64,000 nucleotides of DNA from Winogradskyella wichelsiae. Its GTDB lineage: Bacteria; Bacteroidota; Bacteroidia; Flavobacteriales; Flavobacteriaceae. Shown one piece after another: positions 28,581-39,000 of the stretch (positions within the stretch are counted from its first letter, which is position 1; every line of letters begins with the position of its first letter). The notes under the pieces were generated by a model. That model made no database searches and had not been told where the DNA came from. It saw only the letters and a list, made by a program, of their open reading frames with translations. The position numbers and the translations under genes were made by a program. The stretch lies in NCBI RefSeq assembly GCF_013403925.1, contig NZ_JABFDJ010000001.1, positions 558,001 through 622,000 on the forward strand. Reading direction: 5' to 3'.

Positions 28581-30254
28581 ATGAGTAGTAATCAAAATAA
28601 TAAATCGGCCTTAGCGACCTTATGTACGGTTTTCTTTTTCTGGGGATTTATAGCGGCATCAAACAGCGTATTTATCCCTTTTTGTAAAACTTATTTTAAT
28701 ATTGATCAGTTTCAATCGCAGTTAGTAGACTTCGCATTCTATGGTGCTTATTATATCGGTGCACTCTCTCTGTTTGTCATATCTAGTGCTGTAAAAAGAG
28801 ATATATTGAATAATTGGGGGTATAAAAATGGTATTGTTTACGGGTTACTTCTCTCTGCAATCGGTGCTTTTGTTATGTTCCCGGTTACCGCAGGAGCAGA
28901 ACAAGGACAAACTGGAGTCTTTTATTTGGTACTTATCGCATTTTTTATAGTCGCCCTTGGTTTCTCACTACAACAAACCGCTGCTAATCCTTTTACTGTA
29001 GCACTTGGAGATCCCAAAACAGGATCACATCGTTTAAACTTAACAGGTGGCATTAACTCTTTTGGTACAACTATTGGACCGATTGTGGTTAGTTTGGCTA
29101 TTTTCGGTACGGCATCTTGGTCTACAGATCAATTGGCAGAGAAGATTAATTCTAATGAAATTACACTAGTAACTGTTCAGATATTATACATGTGTGTTGG
29201 TGCCTTATTTTTAATCGCTGCCGCATTATTTCATTTTTCAAAAAAACTACCCGCTCTAAAATCTGATACGGCATTTGAACCTGCCAATAAAGCTCGAAAC
29301 CTTCTAATTTTATTAACCTTAATCATTATAGGTTGCTTTGGTTATATTTTCAGTACCTATTCAGGTGAAGCGGTCGCTACCGAAGACCTAGAACATACAC
29401 GATTAATTATTCTATTTATTGCGCTTTTTGCTGTTATTGCTACTGTTTTTATAGCCAATACGAGTGCGGCTAAAAAACCTGAAGGTTGGGGTGCTATGAA
29501 ATACCCGCAACTTGTTTTGGGGATGCTCGCAATATTTACTTATGTGGGCGTTGAAGTTACTATAGGAAGTAATCTTGGTGAACTTTTAAAACAAAGTATT
29601 GAAGGCACAAGTCTAAATTCATTAGGGTTACCAGTCTTAAATGACTCGGAGTTAGGGAAATACATTTCCCTTTATTGGGGTGGTCTTATGATTGGACGAT
29701 GGGTTGGTGCAATTACCGTTTTTAACCCCAGTAAAGGCTTAAAGAAAGTTCTTTTAATCATTGTGCCATATATTGCTTTTGGCGTTATCATTTTAGCCAA
29801 TTTAGTTAAATACAGTTTTACAATTAATGAAATTCTCTTTTTCGGAATTTGTATTGCCGTGCAAATTGGCGGCTTTTTATTCGCTAAAGACAACCCTGTT
29901 AAGACTTTAAAAACATTTAGCTCACTAGGCATATTAGCCATGCTAATTGGTTTATTTTCTTCTGGAAATATTGCTTTATTCGCTTTCTTATCTGGTGGAT
30001 TGTGTTGTTCCATAATGTGGCCTTGTATTTTTACCTTAAGTATTGCTGGTTTAGGAAAATACACCTCTCAAGGTTCTGCCTTTTTAATTATGATGATTTT
30101 AGGAGGAGCAATTATTCCACCTGTTCAAGGAAAGTTAGCAGATGTTTTTAGTATTCAATCTTCTTATTGGATGGCTGTGGCTTGTTTTACTTATTTATTG
30201 TTTTATGCTTTTAGAACTAAAACAGTTTTAGACAAGCAAGGTGTAACATATTAG
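28581..30254 (+). CDS. sugar MFS transporter (FucP-like)
   Basis: A 557-residue major facilitator with 12 or more helices. It has the FucP-type features of an N-terminal [26 protein letters not shown] first helix, the [17 protein letters not shown] motif and a [12 protein letters not shown] loop. Proteins of this group import fucose, glucose, galactose or related sugars by proton symport. It is longer than E. coli FucP (about 438 residues), with an enlarged central part (about residues 225-330) containing two extra hydrophobic segments, as seen in Bacteroidota homologues. There is no sugar-catabolism gene next to it, so the substrate is undetermined. A terminator follows. Confidence 0.92.
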   Translation: MSSNQNNKSALATLCTVFFFWGFIAASNSVFIPFCKTYFNIDQFQSQLVDFAFYGAYYIGALSLFVISSAVKRDILNNWGYKNGIVYGLLLSAIGAFVMFPVTAGAEQGQTGVFYLVLIAFFIVALGFSLQQTAANPFTVALGDPKTGSHRLNLTGGINSFGTTIGPIVVSLAIFGTASWSTDQLAEKINSNEITLVTVQILYMCVGALFLIAAALFHFSKKLPALKSDTAFEPANKARNLLILLTLIIIGCFGYIFSTYSGEAVATEDLEHTRLIILFIALFAVIATVFIANTSAAKKPEGWGAMKYPQLVLGMLAIFTYVGVEVTIGSNLGELLKQSIEGTSLNSLGLPVLNDSELGKYISLYWGGLMIGRWVGAITVFNPSKGLKKVLLIIVPYIAFGVIILANLVKYSFTINEILFFGICIAVQIGGFLFAKDNPVKTLKTFSSLGILAMLIGLFSSGNIALFAFLSGGLCCSIMWPCIFTLSIAGLGKYTSQGSAFLIMMILGGAIIPPVQGKLADVFSIQSSYWMAVACFTYLLFYAFRTKTVLDKQGVTY

Positions 30255-30285
30255 TCTGTTTTAATTCTAAGAAAACAACAGAAGT

Positions 30286-30326
30286 AAAAAATTGCGCTAT
30301 ACATAAGTATGGATAGCGCAATTTTA
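30286..30326. terminator. bidirectional terminator between the MFS and aldehyde dehydrogenase genes
   Basis: AAATTGCGCTAT, a loop of about 12 bases, ATAGCGCAATTTT, between two convergent genes. The stem is perfect and has A- and T-rich flanks. Confidence 0.9.
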
Positions 30327-30351
30327 ATCTCATTTTATTACAAAGCTTTAC

Positions 30352-31764
30352 TTAAAACCACTTAATTGTTAATTGTGCCAATTTCTCCTTAAATCCAGTA
30401 TAAGGGGGAAACAATAACTCTGTTACTCCAAATGTATGCTGACTCATTACTGAACGTTCATTACTAAAGGATTTAAACCCATAAAACCCATTACTTTTAC
30501 CGATACCACTGTTATTAACACCCCCAAAAGGCAAATTATGGTTAACATAATGTAGCACACTATTATTAATACAGGTACCACCTGCTCTTGTATTAGTTAT
30601 AATTTTATTGGTATTTGCTTTACTTTTACTGTAAATATAAAGTGCCAATGGCCTTGGTTTTGAGTTTACGTAAGCAACAGCCATATCTAAACTCTCATAG
30701 GCTACAATTGGTAAGATTGGTCCAAAAATTTCTTCCTCTAGCAATTTAGCTTCAGGTTTTAAATCTGAAATTAAAGTCGGCGCTATATATCTTGAAGTAC
30801 CATCCGTTTCACCTCCAATTTCAAACTTAGCATTTAATGCTTTTGCATTTTCAAGATAAAAGTTTAAACGTTCAAAGTGCTTATCAGTAACTATTTTTCC
30901 ATAAGATTCTGATGCTTGTGGATTGTCGTGATAAAACGTTTGAATCCATTTTTTACAAGCCGTGATAAATTGAGGTTTTATACATTTATCTATTAAAACA
31001 TAATCTGGAGAAACACATATTTGACCCGTATTTAAAAATTTAGCCCACATTATTTTTTTTGCAGCTTTATCTATGTTAGCAGTTTTATCAACTATGGTTG
31101 GCGACTTACCGCCCAATTCTAAAGTTACTGAGGCTAAATGCTGAGATGCAGCTTTCATCACTATTTTACCAACGTTAGGAGAACCTGTAAAGAAAATATG
31201 ATTAAACGGTAGTTTTAACAATTCCGTTGAAACCTCTACTTCACCTTGTACCAATGCCACCTCATCTTCACTAAAAATAGTATTTACAATTTTAGACATT
31301 AACTCAGATGAGTTAGGTGTCATTTCAGAAGGCTTTATAATAACGGTATTACCTGCTGCAATTGCAGAAACCAAAGGACCGAATGTAAGATTAAACGGAA
31401 AGTTCCATGGAGATATAATTAAACAAACCCCTTTTGGCTCGTACTTTATATAAGAGCTAGAACCTATTAGAGCTATCGGCGTACCTACACTTTGTTTTCG
31501 CATCCATTGATGTAAATGTTTTTTGGCGTACTTAATATCTCCTACAATCGCATAGATTTCTGTAAGCTCAGTTTCTAAAACAGGTTTCCCTAAATCTTTA
31601 AGCAAGGCTTTTTGAATTTCTACTCTGTAAGTAACCTCAATGGCCCACTGAAGTTTATTTAAGGTTTTTATGCGGTCTTTATAACTGCGGTTTCCTATAG
31701 CATATTGATTTTCATGCTGTTTAAAAAATAATTCAAAATAAGGATTACTATTAAAATCTTTCAT
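30352..31764 (-). CDS. class-3-like aldehyde dehydrogenase
   Basis: A 470-residue NAD(P)-dependent aldehyde dehydrogenase. It shows the nucleotide-binding ISPWNFPFNL and FTGSPNVGKIVM motifs, the general base Glu in LELGGKSP (about residue 217), and the catalytic Cys in NTGQICVSPD (about residue 249). The short length and the C-terminal hydrophobic LLFPPYTGFKEKL segment are typical of the fatty-aldehyde/coniferyl-aldehyde group. Likely substrates are medium or long aliphatic aldehydes, for example from lipid turnover; this is family-level inference. It is a single leftward gene with a 273-base AT-rich region upstream. Confidence 0.93.
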   Translation of the reverse strand: MKDFNSNPYFELFFKQHENQYAIGNRSYKDRIKTLNKLQWAIEVTYRVEIQKALLKDLGKPVLETELTEIYAIVGDIKYAKKHLHQWMRKQSVGTPIALIGSSSYIKYEPKGVCLIISPWNFPFNLTFGPLVSAIAAGNTVIIKPSEMTPNSSELMSKIVNTIFSEDEVALVQGEVEVSTELLKLPFNHIFFTGSPNVGKIVMKAASQHLASVTLELGGKSPTIVDKTANIDKAAKKIMWAKFLNTGQICVSPDYVLIDKCIKPQFITACKKWIQTFYHDNPQASESYGKIVTDKHFERLNFYLENAKALNAKFEIGGETDGTSRYIAPTLISDLKPEAKLLEEEIFGPILPIVAYESLDMAVAYVNSKPRPLALYIYSKSKANTNKIITNTRAGGTCINNSVLHYVNHNLPFGGVNNSGIGKSNGFYGFKSFSNERSVMSQHTFGVTELLFPPYTGFKEKLAQLTIKWF

Positions 31765-31860
31765 ACTTAATGACTGTTATGGGCTTCAAACTTAATTTAT
31801 GCATTTTATCGACATAACCTATTCAAAAGTGTATTTTACCTCGAAAATGATTGTGTTAAA

Positions 31861-31883
31861 CTTAAAAACTAACGGTTTTTAAG
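31861..31883. repeat. perfect inverted repeat in the region upstream of the aldehyde dehydrogenase
   Basis: CTTAAAAAC-TAACG-GTTTTTAAG, nine-base arms. It lies in the divergent intergenic region between the dehydrogenase (start 31764) and the small secreted protein (start 32038). It could be an operator or an RNA hairpin. I see nothing else recognisable in this 273-base gap. Confidence 0.5.
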
Positions 31884-32037
31884 AGATACAAGCACAAATC
31901 ACGTATTTCAACGAGTTTTTTTACGAGTAACTTCCTTTTAACCGTTTATCGATTGTTTTCATCTAAAAATTTCAACTACACTCTAAATGTTGTGTTTCTT
32001 TGAGTTGAAGTTAAAACAAATATAACTTCTTACTATT

Positions 32038-32307
32038 ATGAAAAACGGTTTAATCATCTTATTCTTTTTAACAATGACTTTTGCAGGGTTTGCTCAGCAA
32101 GACGAATTAGTTAACAATGAAATTGAAGTTGTTGAAACCACTAAAACCGCAAAATCTGAAACTTCTGAAGCAAGAAATATTACTATTTCTGCTGAAATGA
32201 AAGCTAAGGTTTTAAGAATAAATCGTAAAAAAAGTAACGAAATCATCAGTATAAAAGCTTACAGAAGAAGTCTTCAAATTAAAATGAAGACAGTAAAACT
32301 TTGTTAA
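32038..32307 (+). CDS. small secreted protein of unknown function
   Basis: An 89-residue protein with a clear signal peptide (MKNGLIILFFLTMTFAGFAQ, cleavage near residue 20). The mature part of about 69 residues has an acidic Glu/Thr-rich first half and a Lys/Arg-rich second half (VLRINRKKSNEIISIKAYRR). It has no domain I recognise. It has no clear promoter but is followed by a good terminator, which supports a real small gene. Its function is unknown. Confidence 0.65.
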   Translation: MKNGLIILFFLTMTFAGFAQQDELVNNEIEVVETTKTAKSETSEARNITISAEMKAKVLRINRKKSNEIISIKAYRRSLQIKMKTVKLC

Positions 32308-32340
32308 GTTATCAAATAATACGCATTATATAATATTTAA

Positions 32341-32373
32341 AAAAAAGCCGAAACTTAAGTTTCTGCTTTTTTT
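32341..32373 (+). terminator. terminator of the small secreted protein gene
   Basis: AAAAGCCGAAACTT-AAGTTTCTGCTTTT followed by a T-run, 34 bases after the stop. It has one internal bulge. Confidence 0.85.
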
Positions 32374-32552
32374 GTATCAAGCTAAATACTCATAAAAACT
32401 ATTTTTATATTTTAAATAAAAAAATCTACTAACAAAAACAATTAGACACTACAAAACACTACTAACAAACCACCTTCCTTCCTAGTAAAACCGACTCTAA
32501 GTTTTAAAAAACGAACCACCCAAAAGACATATTTCATCTGATAACTTTTTTG

Positions 32553-32560
32553 TAGCTTTG
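32553..32560 (+). promoter_or_regulatory. putative -7 element of polA
   Basis: TAGCTTTG matches TAnnTTTG and lies 22 bases before the polA ATG. The upstream 150 bases are AT-rich with no other feature, and no convincing -33 TTG is present. Confidence 0.5.
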
Positions 32561-32582
32561 ATCTCCTTACAAAAACAATCCA

Positions 32583-35435
32583 ATGTCAGACCAAAAACGC
32601 CTATTCCTAGTTGATGCTTACGCTTTAATTTTTCGTGGCTACTACGCTTTTATAAAAAACCCAAGAATCAATTCTAAAGGAGAAGATACCTCAGCCATCA
32701 TGGGCTTTATGAATTCGCTTTTAGATGTGATTAAACGCGAACGACCAGATCATTTAGCTGTTTGTTTTGACAAAGGAGGTAGTGTAGACCGCGTGGAAAT
32801 GTTCGAAGCTTACAAAGCCAACAGAGACGCAACACCAGAAGGCATTAAAACGGCCATTCCGCATATTTGTAATATTCTTGAAGCCATGCACATTCCAATC
32901 ATGGTAAAAGAAGGATACGAGGCTGATGATGTCATTGGTACTTTAGCAAAAAAAGCCGAAAAGGAAGGCTACAAAACTTTTATGGTGACTCCAGATAAGG
33001 ATTTTGCGCAATTGGTTTCTGAAAACATATTTATGTACCGACCTGTTTTTGGAGGCGGATACGAAACTTGGGGCATTCCAGAAGTACAAAAGAAATTTGA
33101 AGTTACCGATCCTTTACAAGTCATTGACTTTTTAGGGATGATGGGAGATGCCTCTGATAATATTCCTGGATTACCTGGTGTTGGTGAAAAAACAGCCAAG
33201 AAGTTTTTAGCGGCTTATGGCAGTATGGAAAACCTATTTGCGAATTCACATGAGCTTAAAGGTAAGATGAAAGAGAAGATTGAAGCCAATCAAGAACTCG
33301 GGCTATTATCTAAAAAATTAGCCACCATTATGCTCGATGTTCCTGTTGATTTTAATGCTGAGGATTTTGAAATGTCAGAACCTGATATTCCAAAAGTGAC
33401 CGAGATTTTTCAAGAGTTAGAATTTAGACGTCTCATTGATAATTTTAATAAAACCTTTGCTGCTGAAGCCATGCAGTCCGCCGGAACTTCTACTCCAACT
33501 TCAGATAAAAAGGAAGCACCGAAAACCACTCCTACGGAAGAAAAATCAGCAGGAGCTGGTCAATTCTCTTTATTTGGAGGTGGCGAACCATCAGCAACTG
33601 AAACTATTTCAGAAAACACTAGAAAAACCTCAGCAACCTATTCTCATTTTTACCAAAGCGTTGCGCCTGGTATGGCAACCAAATTGTTTATCAAAAACCT
33701 AATGAGTCAAACGTCTGTGTGCTTTGACACCGAAACCACAGGCTTAAATCCATTAACCGCAGAATTGGTTGGGATTGCATTTTCTTGGGAAGTCGGTAAA
33801 GGGTTTTACATACCTTTTCCAGAAGATAAAACAGAAGCACAAGAGCTTATAGAAACCTTTAGACCATTTTTTGAAAGCGAAACCATCGAGAAAATTGGTC
33901 AGAATTTAAAATACGATATCAAAGTATTAGCCAAATACAATGTTGAGGTAAAAGGTAAATTATTCGATACCATGTTAGCGCATTATTTAATTAATGCAGA
34001 CATGCGTCACAACATGGATGTTCTTGCTGAAACGTATTTGAACTACACTCCAATTTCTATTACCGAATTGATTGGTAAAAAAGGAAAGAATCAGTTAACC
34101 ATGCGCGATGTACCTTTAGAAAAACAAACGGAATATGCGGTTGAAGATTCAGACATCACCTTACAACTAAAAGAACATTTCACTACCGAATTAGGCGAAG
34201 CCAATACCCAAAAATTATTCGATGAGATTGAAATTCCGCTTTTGCGTGTGTTAGCGGCTATGGAATTAGAAGGTATCAATCTCGATACAAAATTTTTAGA
34301 TTCCTTATCCGAAGCACTAAATAATGACATTGCAACCCTCGAACAAGAAATTTATGCCACGGCAGGTGAAGAATTCAATATTGCATCTCCAAAACAGTTA
34401 GGTATTGTATTGTTTGAAAAAATGAAACTGGTAGATAAACCAAAGAAAACCAAAACCGGACAGTATAAAACAGGTGAAGATATCTTATCCTATTTAGCAA
34501 AAGACCATGAGATTATTCAGAAGATTTTAGACTTTAGAGGCCTTTCAAAATTAAAAAGTACCTACGTAGATGCCTTGCCTTTACAAGTAGAACCGTCTAC
34601 AGGTCGCGTGCATACCGATTACATGCAAACCGTTGCCGCAACTGGGCGTTTAAGTAGTAACAATCCTAATTTACAGAATATCCCAATTCGTACCGAACGT
34701 GGTCGCCAAGTACGAAAAGCCTTTGTACCAAGAAACAAAGAGTACACCTTACTAGCTGCCGATTATTCGCAAATAGAATTACGAATCATTGCCGCTTTAA
34801 GTGAAGAAGAAACCATGATTGAAGCCTTTAAAAATGGCGAAGATATTCATGCTTCAACCGCATCTAAAGTATTTGGTGTGCCACTAGAAGAAGTTACCAG
34901 AGAACAACGTAGCAATGCCAAAACCGTGAATTTCGGAATCATCTATGGTGTGTCTGCCTTTGGATTAAGCAACCAAACTGATTTATCACGTGGTGAAGCC
35001 AAAGAACTCATTGACACCTATTACGAAACCTATCCAAAATTAAAAGCCTACATGAGTAAGCAAGTCGATTTTGCTAGAGATCATGGCTATGTCTCTACCG
35101 TTTTAGGTCGTCGTCGTTATTTAAAAGACATCAACTCACGTAACGCTGTGGTGAGAGGTGCCGCAGAACGAAATGCCGTAAACGCTCCCATACAAGGAAG
35201 CGCTGCCGATATCATTAAAATCGCGATGATTAATATTTATAACAAGCTAGAAGCTGGTAATTATAAATCGAAGATGCTCTTACAAGTGCATGATGAATTG
35301 GTCTTCGATATCTACAAACCAGAACTCGAAGAACTCACCACATTAATTAAAACCGAAATGGAAAGTGCATTTATTATGGATGTGCCTTTAGATGTTGAGG
35401 TGGATACTGGACTGAATTGGTTGGAGGCGCATTAG
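32583..35435 (+). CDS. polA: DNA polymerase I
   Basis: This is the 950-residue repair and lagging-strand polymerase. Residues 1-290 form the 5'-3' nuclease domain, with LVDAYALIFRGYYAF at the start and GDASDNIPGLPGVGEKTA. A variable low-complexity linker lies at about 295-345. The 3'-5' exonuclease domain follows from about residue 375 (CFDTETTGLNP, with the DxE pair present, so proofreading is probably active). The polymerase domain has motif A AADYSQIELRI near residue 725, motif B RSNAKTVNFGIIYG near 776 and motif C QVHDELVF near 901. It is complete. A small orphan gene starts 20 bases after its stop, followed by the NUDIX-helicase cassette. Confidence 0.98.
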   Translation: MSDQKRLFLVDAYALIFRGYYAFIKNPRINSKGEDTSAIMGFMNSLLDVIKRERPDHLAVCFDKGGSVDRVEMFEAYKANRDATPEGIKTAIPHICNILEAMHIPIMVKEGYEADDVIGTLAKKAEKEGYKTFMVTPDKDFAQLVSENIFMYRPVFGGGYETWGIPEVQKKFEVTDPLQVIDFLGMMGDASDNIPGLPGVGEKTAKKFLAAYGSMENLFANSHELKGKMKEKIEANQELGLLSKKLATIMLDVPVDFNAEDFEMSEPDIPKVTEIFQELEFRRLIDNFNKTFAAEAMQSAGTSTPTSDKKEAPKTTPTEEKSAGAGQFSLFGGGEPSATETISENTRKTSATYSHFYQSVAPGMATKLFIKNLMSQTSVCFDTETTGLNPLTAELVGIAFSWEVGKGFYIPFPEDKTEAQELIETFRPFFESETIEKIGQNLKYDIKVLAKYNVEVKGKLFDTMLAHYLINADMRHNMDVLAETYLNYTPISITELIGKKGKNQLTMRDVPLEKQTEYAVEDSDITLQLKEHFTTELGEANTQKLFDEIEIPLLRVLAAMELEGINLDTKFLDSLSEALNNDIATLEQEIYATAGEEFNIASPKQLGIVLFEKMKLVDKPKKTKTGQYKTGEDILSYLAKDHEIIQKILDFRGLSKLKSTYVDALPLQVEPSTGRVHTDYMQTVAATGRLSSNNPNLQNIPIRTERGRQVRKAFVPRNKEYTLLAADYSQIELRIIAALSEEETMIEAFKNGEDIHASTASKVFGVPLEEVTREQRSNAKTVNFGIIYGVSAFGLSNQTDLSRGEAKELIDTYYETYPKLKAYMSKQVDFARDHGYVSTVLGRRRYLKDINSRNAVVRGAAERNAVNAPIQGSAADIIKIAMINIYNKLEAGNYKSKMLLQVHDELVFDIYKPELEELTTLIKTEMESAFIMDVPLDVEVDTGLNWLEAH

Positions 35436-35455
35436 GTAGTTTTAATATCTCAAAA

Positions 35456-35704
35456 ATGAACGAATATAACACGATACAAACAGAATACCTAAGAGCTTCT
35501 AGAACGATAGAAACAGTATTAGTTTCAAATAAACACTTGAGTGACCTTTTCTTTATTTACAATTATGAAGGAATTTCATTTAGGGTGTTTAAAACTCATC
35601 TCGATTTGATAAACTTTTTTTTAAATAAATCAGAAAGTGATTATCATTTTGACACAGGGGATGCGGTTGATGATTTCTTAGCTGAAGTCAAATTAACTGC
35701 ATAG
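35456..35704 (+). CDS. small acidic protein of unknown function (first gene of helicase cassette)
   Basis: I use the ATG at 35456, giving 82 residues. The frame extends upstream to a TTG inside the polA end, which is less likely to be used. The product MNEYNTIQTEYLRASRTIET... has mixed helix-type sequence, a hydrophobic middle (SDLFFIYNYEGISFRVF) and an acidic end (DTGDAVDDFLAEV). I do not recognise the family. Its stop is only three bases from the NUDIX ATG, so it is probably translated as part of the cassette and may be a small partner or regulator (inference). Confidence 0.7.
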   Translation: MNEYNTIQTEYLRASRTIETVLVSNKHLSDLFFIYNYEGISFRVFKTHLDLINFFLNKSESDYHFDTGDAVDDFLAEVKLTA

Positions 35705-35707
35705 ATT

Positions 35708-36094
35708 ATGAAAATAATTCCAGTCACTTGCGCTATCATTCTATTTGACAAAAAAGTTTTAGCTGTTCAAAGAAGCGAAGCAATGAAACTTCCTTTAAAA
35801 TGGGAATTTGCAGGAGGAAAAATTGAATCCGGTGAATCTGAAATTGATTGTATTAAAAGGGAAATATTTGAAGAATTAAATATTCAAATTGAAGTAAAAG
35901 AAAGGTTGACTCCTGTTATTCATCAATATCCAGATTTTAAAATTAAGTTAATCCCCTTTACTGCTGAATATGTTTCAGGGGATTTGAAGCTTAAAGAACA
36001 TTCTAATTTTGTTTTAGCAAATAAACAAGAATTGTTTAATTTAGATTGGGCTGAAGCTGATTTACCTATTTTAAAAGAATTTATTAAACTATGA
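35708..36094 (+). CDS. NUDIX hydrolase, (deoxy)nucleoside triphosphate pyrophosphohydrolase type
   Basis: A 128-residue MutT-like protein. The NUDIX box is intact, GGKIESGESEIDCIKREIFEEL (about residues 36-57, matching Gx5Ex7REUxEEx). The N-terminal VTCAIILFDKKVLAVQRSEAMKLP strand and a Trp-containing KWEFAGG turn resemble 8-oxo-dGTPases and CTP pyrophosphohydrolases. It should hydrolyse a nucleotide pyrophosphate bond with Mg; the exact substrate cannot be told. Its stop codon overlaps the start of the helicase gene (ATGA at 36091-36094), which indicates translational coupling and a shared function. Confidence 0.92.
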   Translation: MKIIPVTCAIILFDKKVLAVQRSEAMKLPLKWEFAGGKIESGESEIDCIKREIFEELNIQIEVKERLTPVIHQYPDFKIKLIPFTAEYVSGDLKLKEHSNFVLANKQELFNLDWAEADLPILKEFIKL

Positions 36095-39000
36095 ATCAAG
36101 GAATATATGAGCAGTTAGTAACACAACTAGTATCTGAAAAATTAAAAGAACTTGATAAAGATAAATTCTTTCTAAAGAAAAACTTAATTGATAAAGAAGA
36201 AGCATCTAGCGTTCTTTCCAAGCATTTATCAAAAATACTAAAGCAAGCATTTGATATTATTGGAAAAAACAAAGTTGAACAACAAATTCAAATTGCCAAT
36301 AAAATAATAAGGCTTTTAAAACAAGAAATAGGCAAACAAGACTTTGATGACGATATAGTAAAAATTGAAGGTGAAATTCTAAAAGCTGTTTTCTCAAAAA
36401 CAGATGCTCATTTTTCAAATTTAGATTTACATCTAAAAGAAATAACACCTTATACAACTTTAACTCAAAGTGAATTATTTACTGGTGGAAATGGTGGATT
36501 ATCATTAGAAAGTGAATTAAAGAAAGAAATCCTTTCTTCTGACAAAATTAATTTATTAGTCTCTTTTATAAAGTTTAAAGGAATAATAATTCTTGCAAAA
36601 GAATTAAGAGAATTCACAGAACGTGGCGGAAAACTAAACGTAATTACGACAACTTATATTGGAGCGACGGATTATAAAGCCATACAATTACTTTCAAAAC
36701 TTCCAAATACCGAAGTTAAAATATCCTACAACACAAGCAACGAAAGGTTACACGCAAAAGCTTATCTATTTTATAGAAACTCAGGTTTTCATACTGCATA
36801 TATTGGTTCTTCAAACTTTTCTAGGTCAGCTCTAACAGATGGACTAGAATGGAATTTAAAAGTTACTACTAAAGAAGTAAGCCACATTATAGACAAATTT
36901 CAAAAGACATTTGATGCCTATTGGCAAAGTGAGGACTTCGAGTTATTTGATGATTCTATTCATAAAGAAAAACTACAAGATGCACTAAAACAAAGTAAGT
37001 TCAGTAAGCCTTTCGAAAACACAACTGTTCATTTTGACATCAAGCCCTTTCCATATCAAAATGAGGTTTTAGAAAAATTAGAAGTCGAAAGAAGTATACA
37101 CAATAGATTTAGAAATCTTGTTGTGGCAGCAACAGGAACTGGAAAAACAGTAATTTCGGCTTTCGATTACAAACGTTTTAGAAAGAATAATAAATCATCA
37201 AAATTACTTTTTCTGGCACATAGAAAAGAGATTCTGCAAAAATCACTTTCAACTTTTCAAGGTGTTTTAAAAAATAATAACATTGGCGAATTATGGGTTG
37301 ATGGTTTGGTGCCTGATAACTTTGAGCATGTATTTGCTTCTGTTCAAACTGTAAATAATCAACTTGAAATAGAAAATATTTCAGCAGACTATTATGATTA
37401 TATAATTATTGATGAATGCCATCACCAAAAAGCAAAAAGTTATAGATCAATCCTAAATTATTTTAAACCAAAAGTACTTCTTGGTCTAACAGCAACACCA
37501 GAAAGAATGGATGGTGGAGATATTTTAGAAGATTTTGACAACAAAATTGCAGCAGAAATTAGACTGCCTGAAGCAATGAATAGAAAGTTACTTTGTCCTT
37601 TTCAATACTTTGGAATTACTGATAGTATTGATTTATCAAATGTTAAATGGATTAAAGGACGATATGTTGCAAGTGAACTAACAGATATTTATACTGAAAG
37701 TGATAGAAGGGTTGGAGAAATAATAACTGCTTTAGACAAATACATAAAAGACATCAACGATGTTAGAGCATTAGGCTACTGTGTTTCTATGGAACACGCA
37801 AAATACATGGCTGAAAAATTTACTTTGACAGGATTGAAGGCAGATTATTTAACAAGTAATAATAGTAAAGACAGAGTTCACATTCGTCAAAAATTAGAAA
37901 AAAAAGAAATCAACTATTTATTTGTTGTTGATATTTTTAATGAAGGTATTGACATACCTGAAATTGATACTCTATTATTTTTAAGGCCAACAGAGAGTCT
38001 AACTATATTTTTGCAACAATTGGGTAGAGGCTTAAGATTATATGAAGAAAAAGATTGCTTAACCGTTTTAGATTTCGTTGGAAACTCTAGACCAGAATAT
38101 AATTTTGAAAATAAATTCAGAGCCTTAATAGGCAAAACCAATACGACAGTAGTAAAAGAAGTTGAGGACAATTTTCCTCACTTACCTTTAGGTTGTTCAA
38201 TAATTCTAGAAAAAAAGACGAAAGAAACAATTCTGAAAAATATTTCTGCAGCAACATCATTAAATAAAAGCAAGCTAATTCAAAGAATACAACAATTTCA
38301 ACACGATACAAATTTACCATTGACTATTGGTAATTTTAGTAAGTTTTATAACATTCCGTTACACTCAATTTATAAAAGAGGAAGTTGGAAAAGACTATGT
38401 CAACTTGCAGGTAGGATAAATCAATTTGATTCTGAATATGAAAAAGCAATTGTTTCAGCAATTTCAAACAAGTGGCTTTCAACAAATTCTTTGAGCTATT
38501 TTACTTTCATTTTAAAAATTGCAAAACTAAATTTCAACATAAATATTTCTGAGTTTAATACAAATGAAAAAACAATGCTTTTAATGCTACATTACGATGT
38601 TTGGCAAAAAGAAGCTGGATTTGAATCTATAGAGAAAAGCATATGGGCTATTGGCTCAAATAGTGTTTTAGTTGAAGAAATAAAAGAAGTTCTTGAGGTG
38701 TTAATTGAGAACATAGACTTTAAAGAATTACCTATTGAACTTCCTTATGAGCAACCATTGAAGTTACATAGTCGTTACACTAGAGATCAAATTTTAGCTG
38801 CTTTTAAGTTTAGTAGTTTTGAAAAAAAATCATCTAACAGAGAAGGAACAGCTGAAAACAAAGTTTTAAACACCGAAATATTATTTATCAACCTTATTAA
38901 ATCTGAAGAAAACTTCTCACCAACAACCATGTATGATGATTATGCTGTAAATGAATTATTGTTTCATTGGCAAACTCAAAACTCAGCAAGACCAGATTTA

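Noticed and set aside
35417..35455. TTG start extending the small orphan gene into the end of polA
   Set aside because: An in-frame ATG at 35456 exists after the polA stop, and the extension reads as a shadow of polA sequence.
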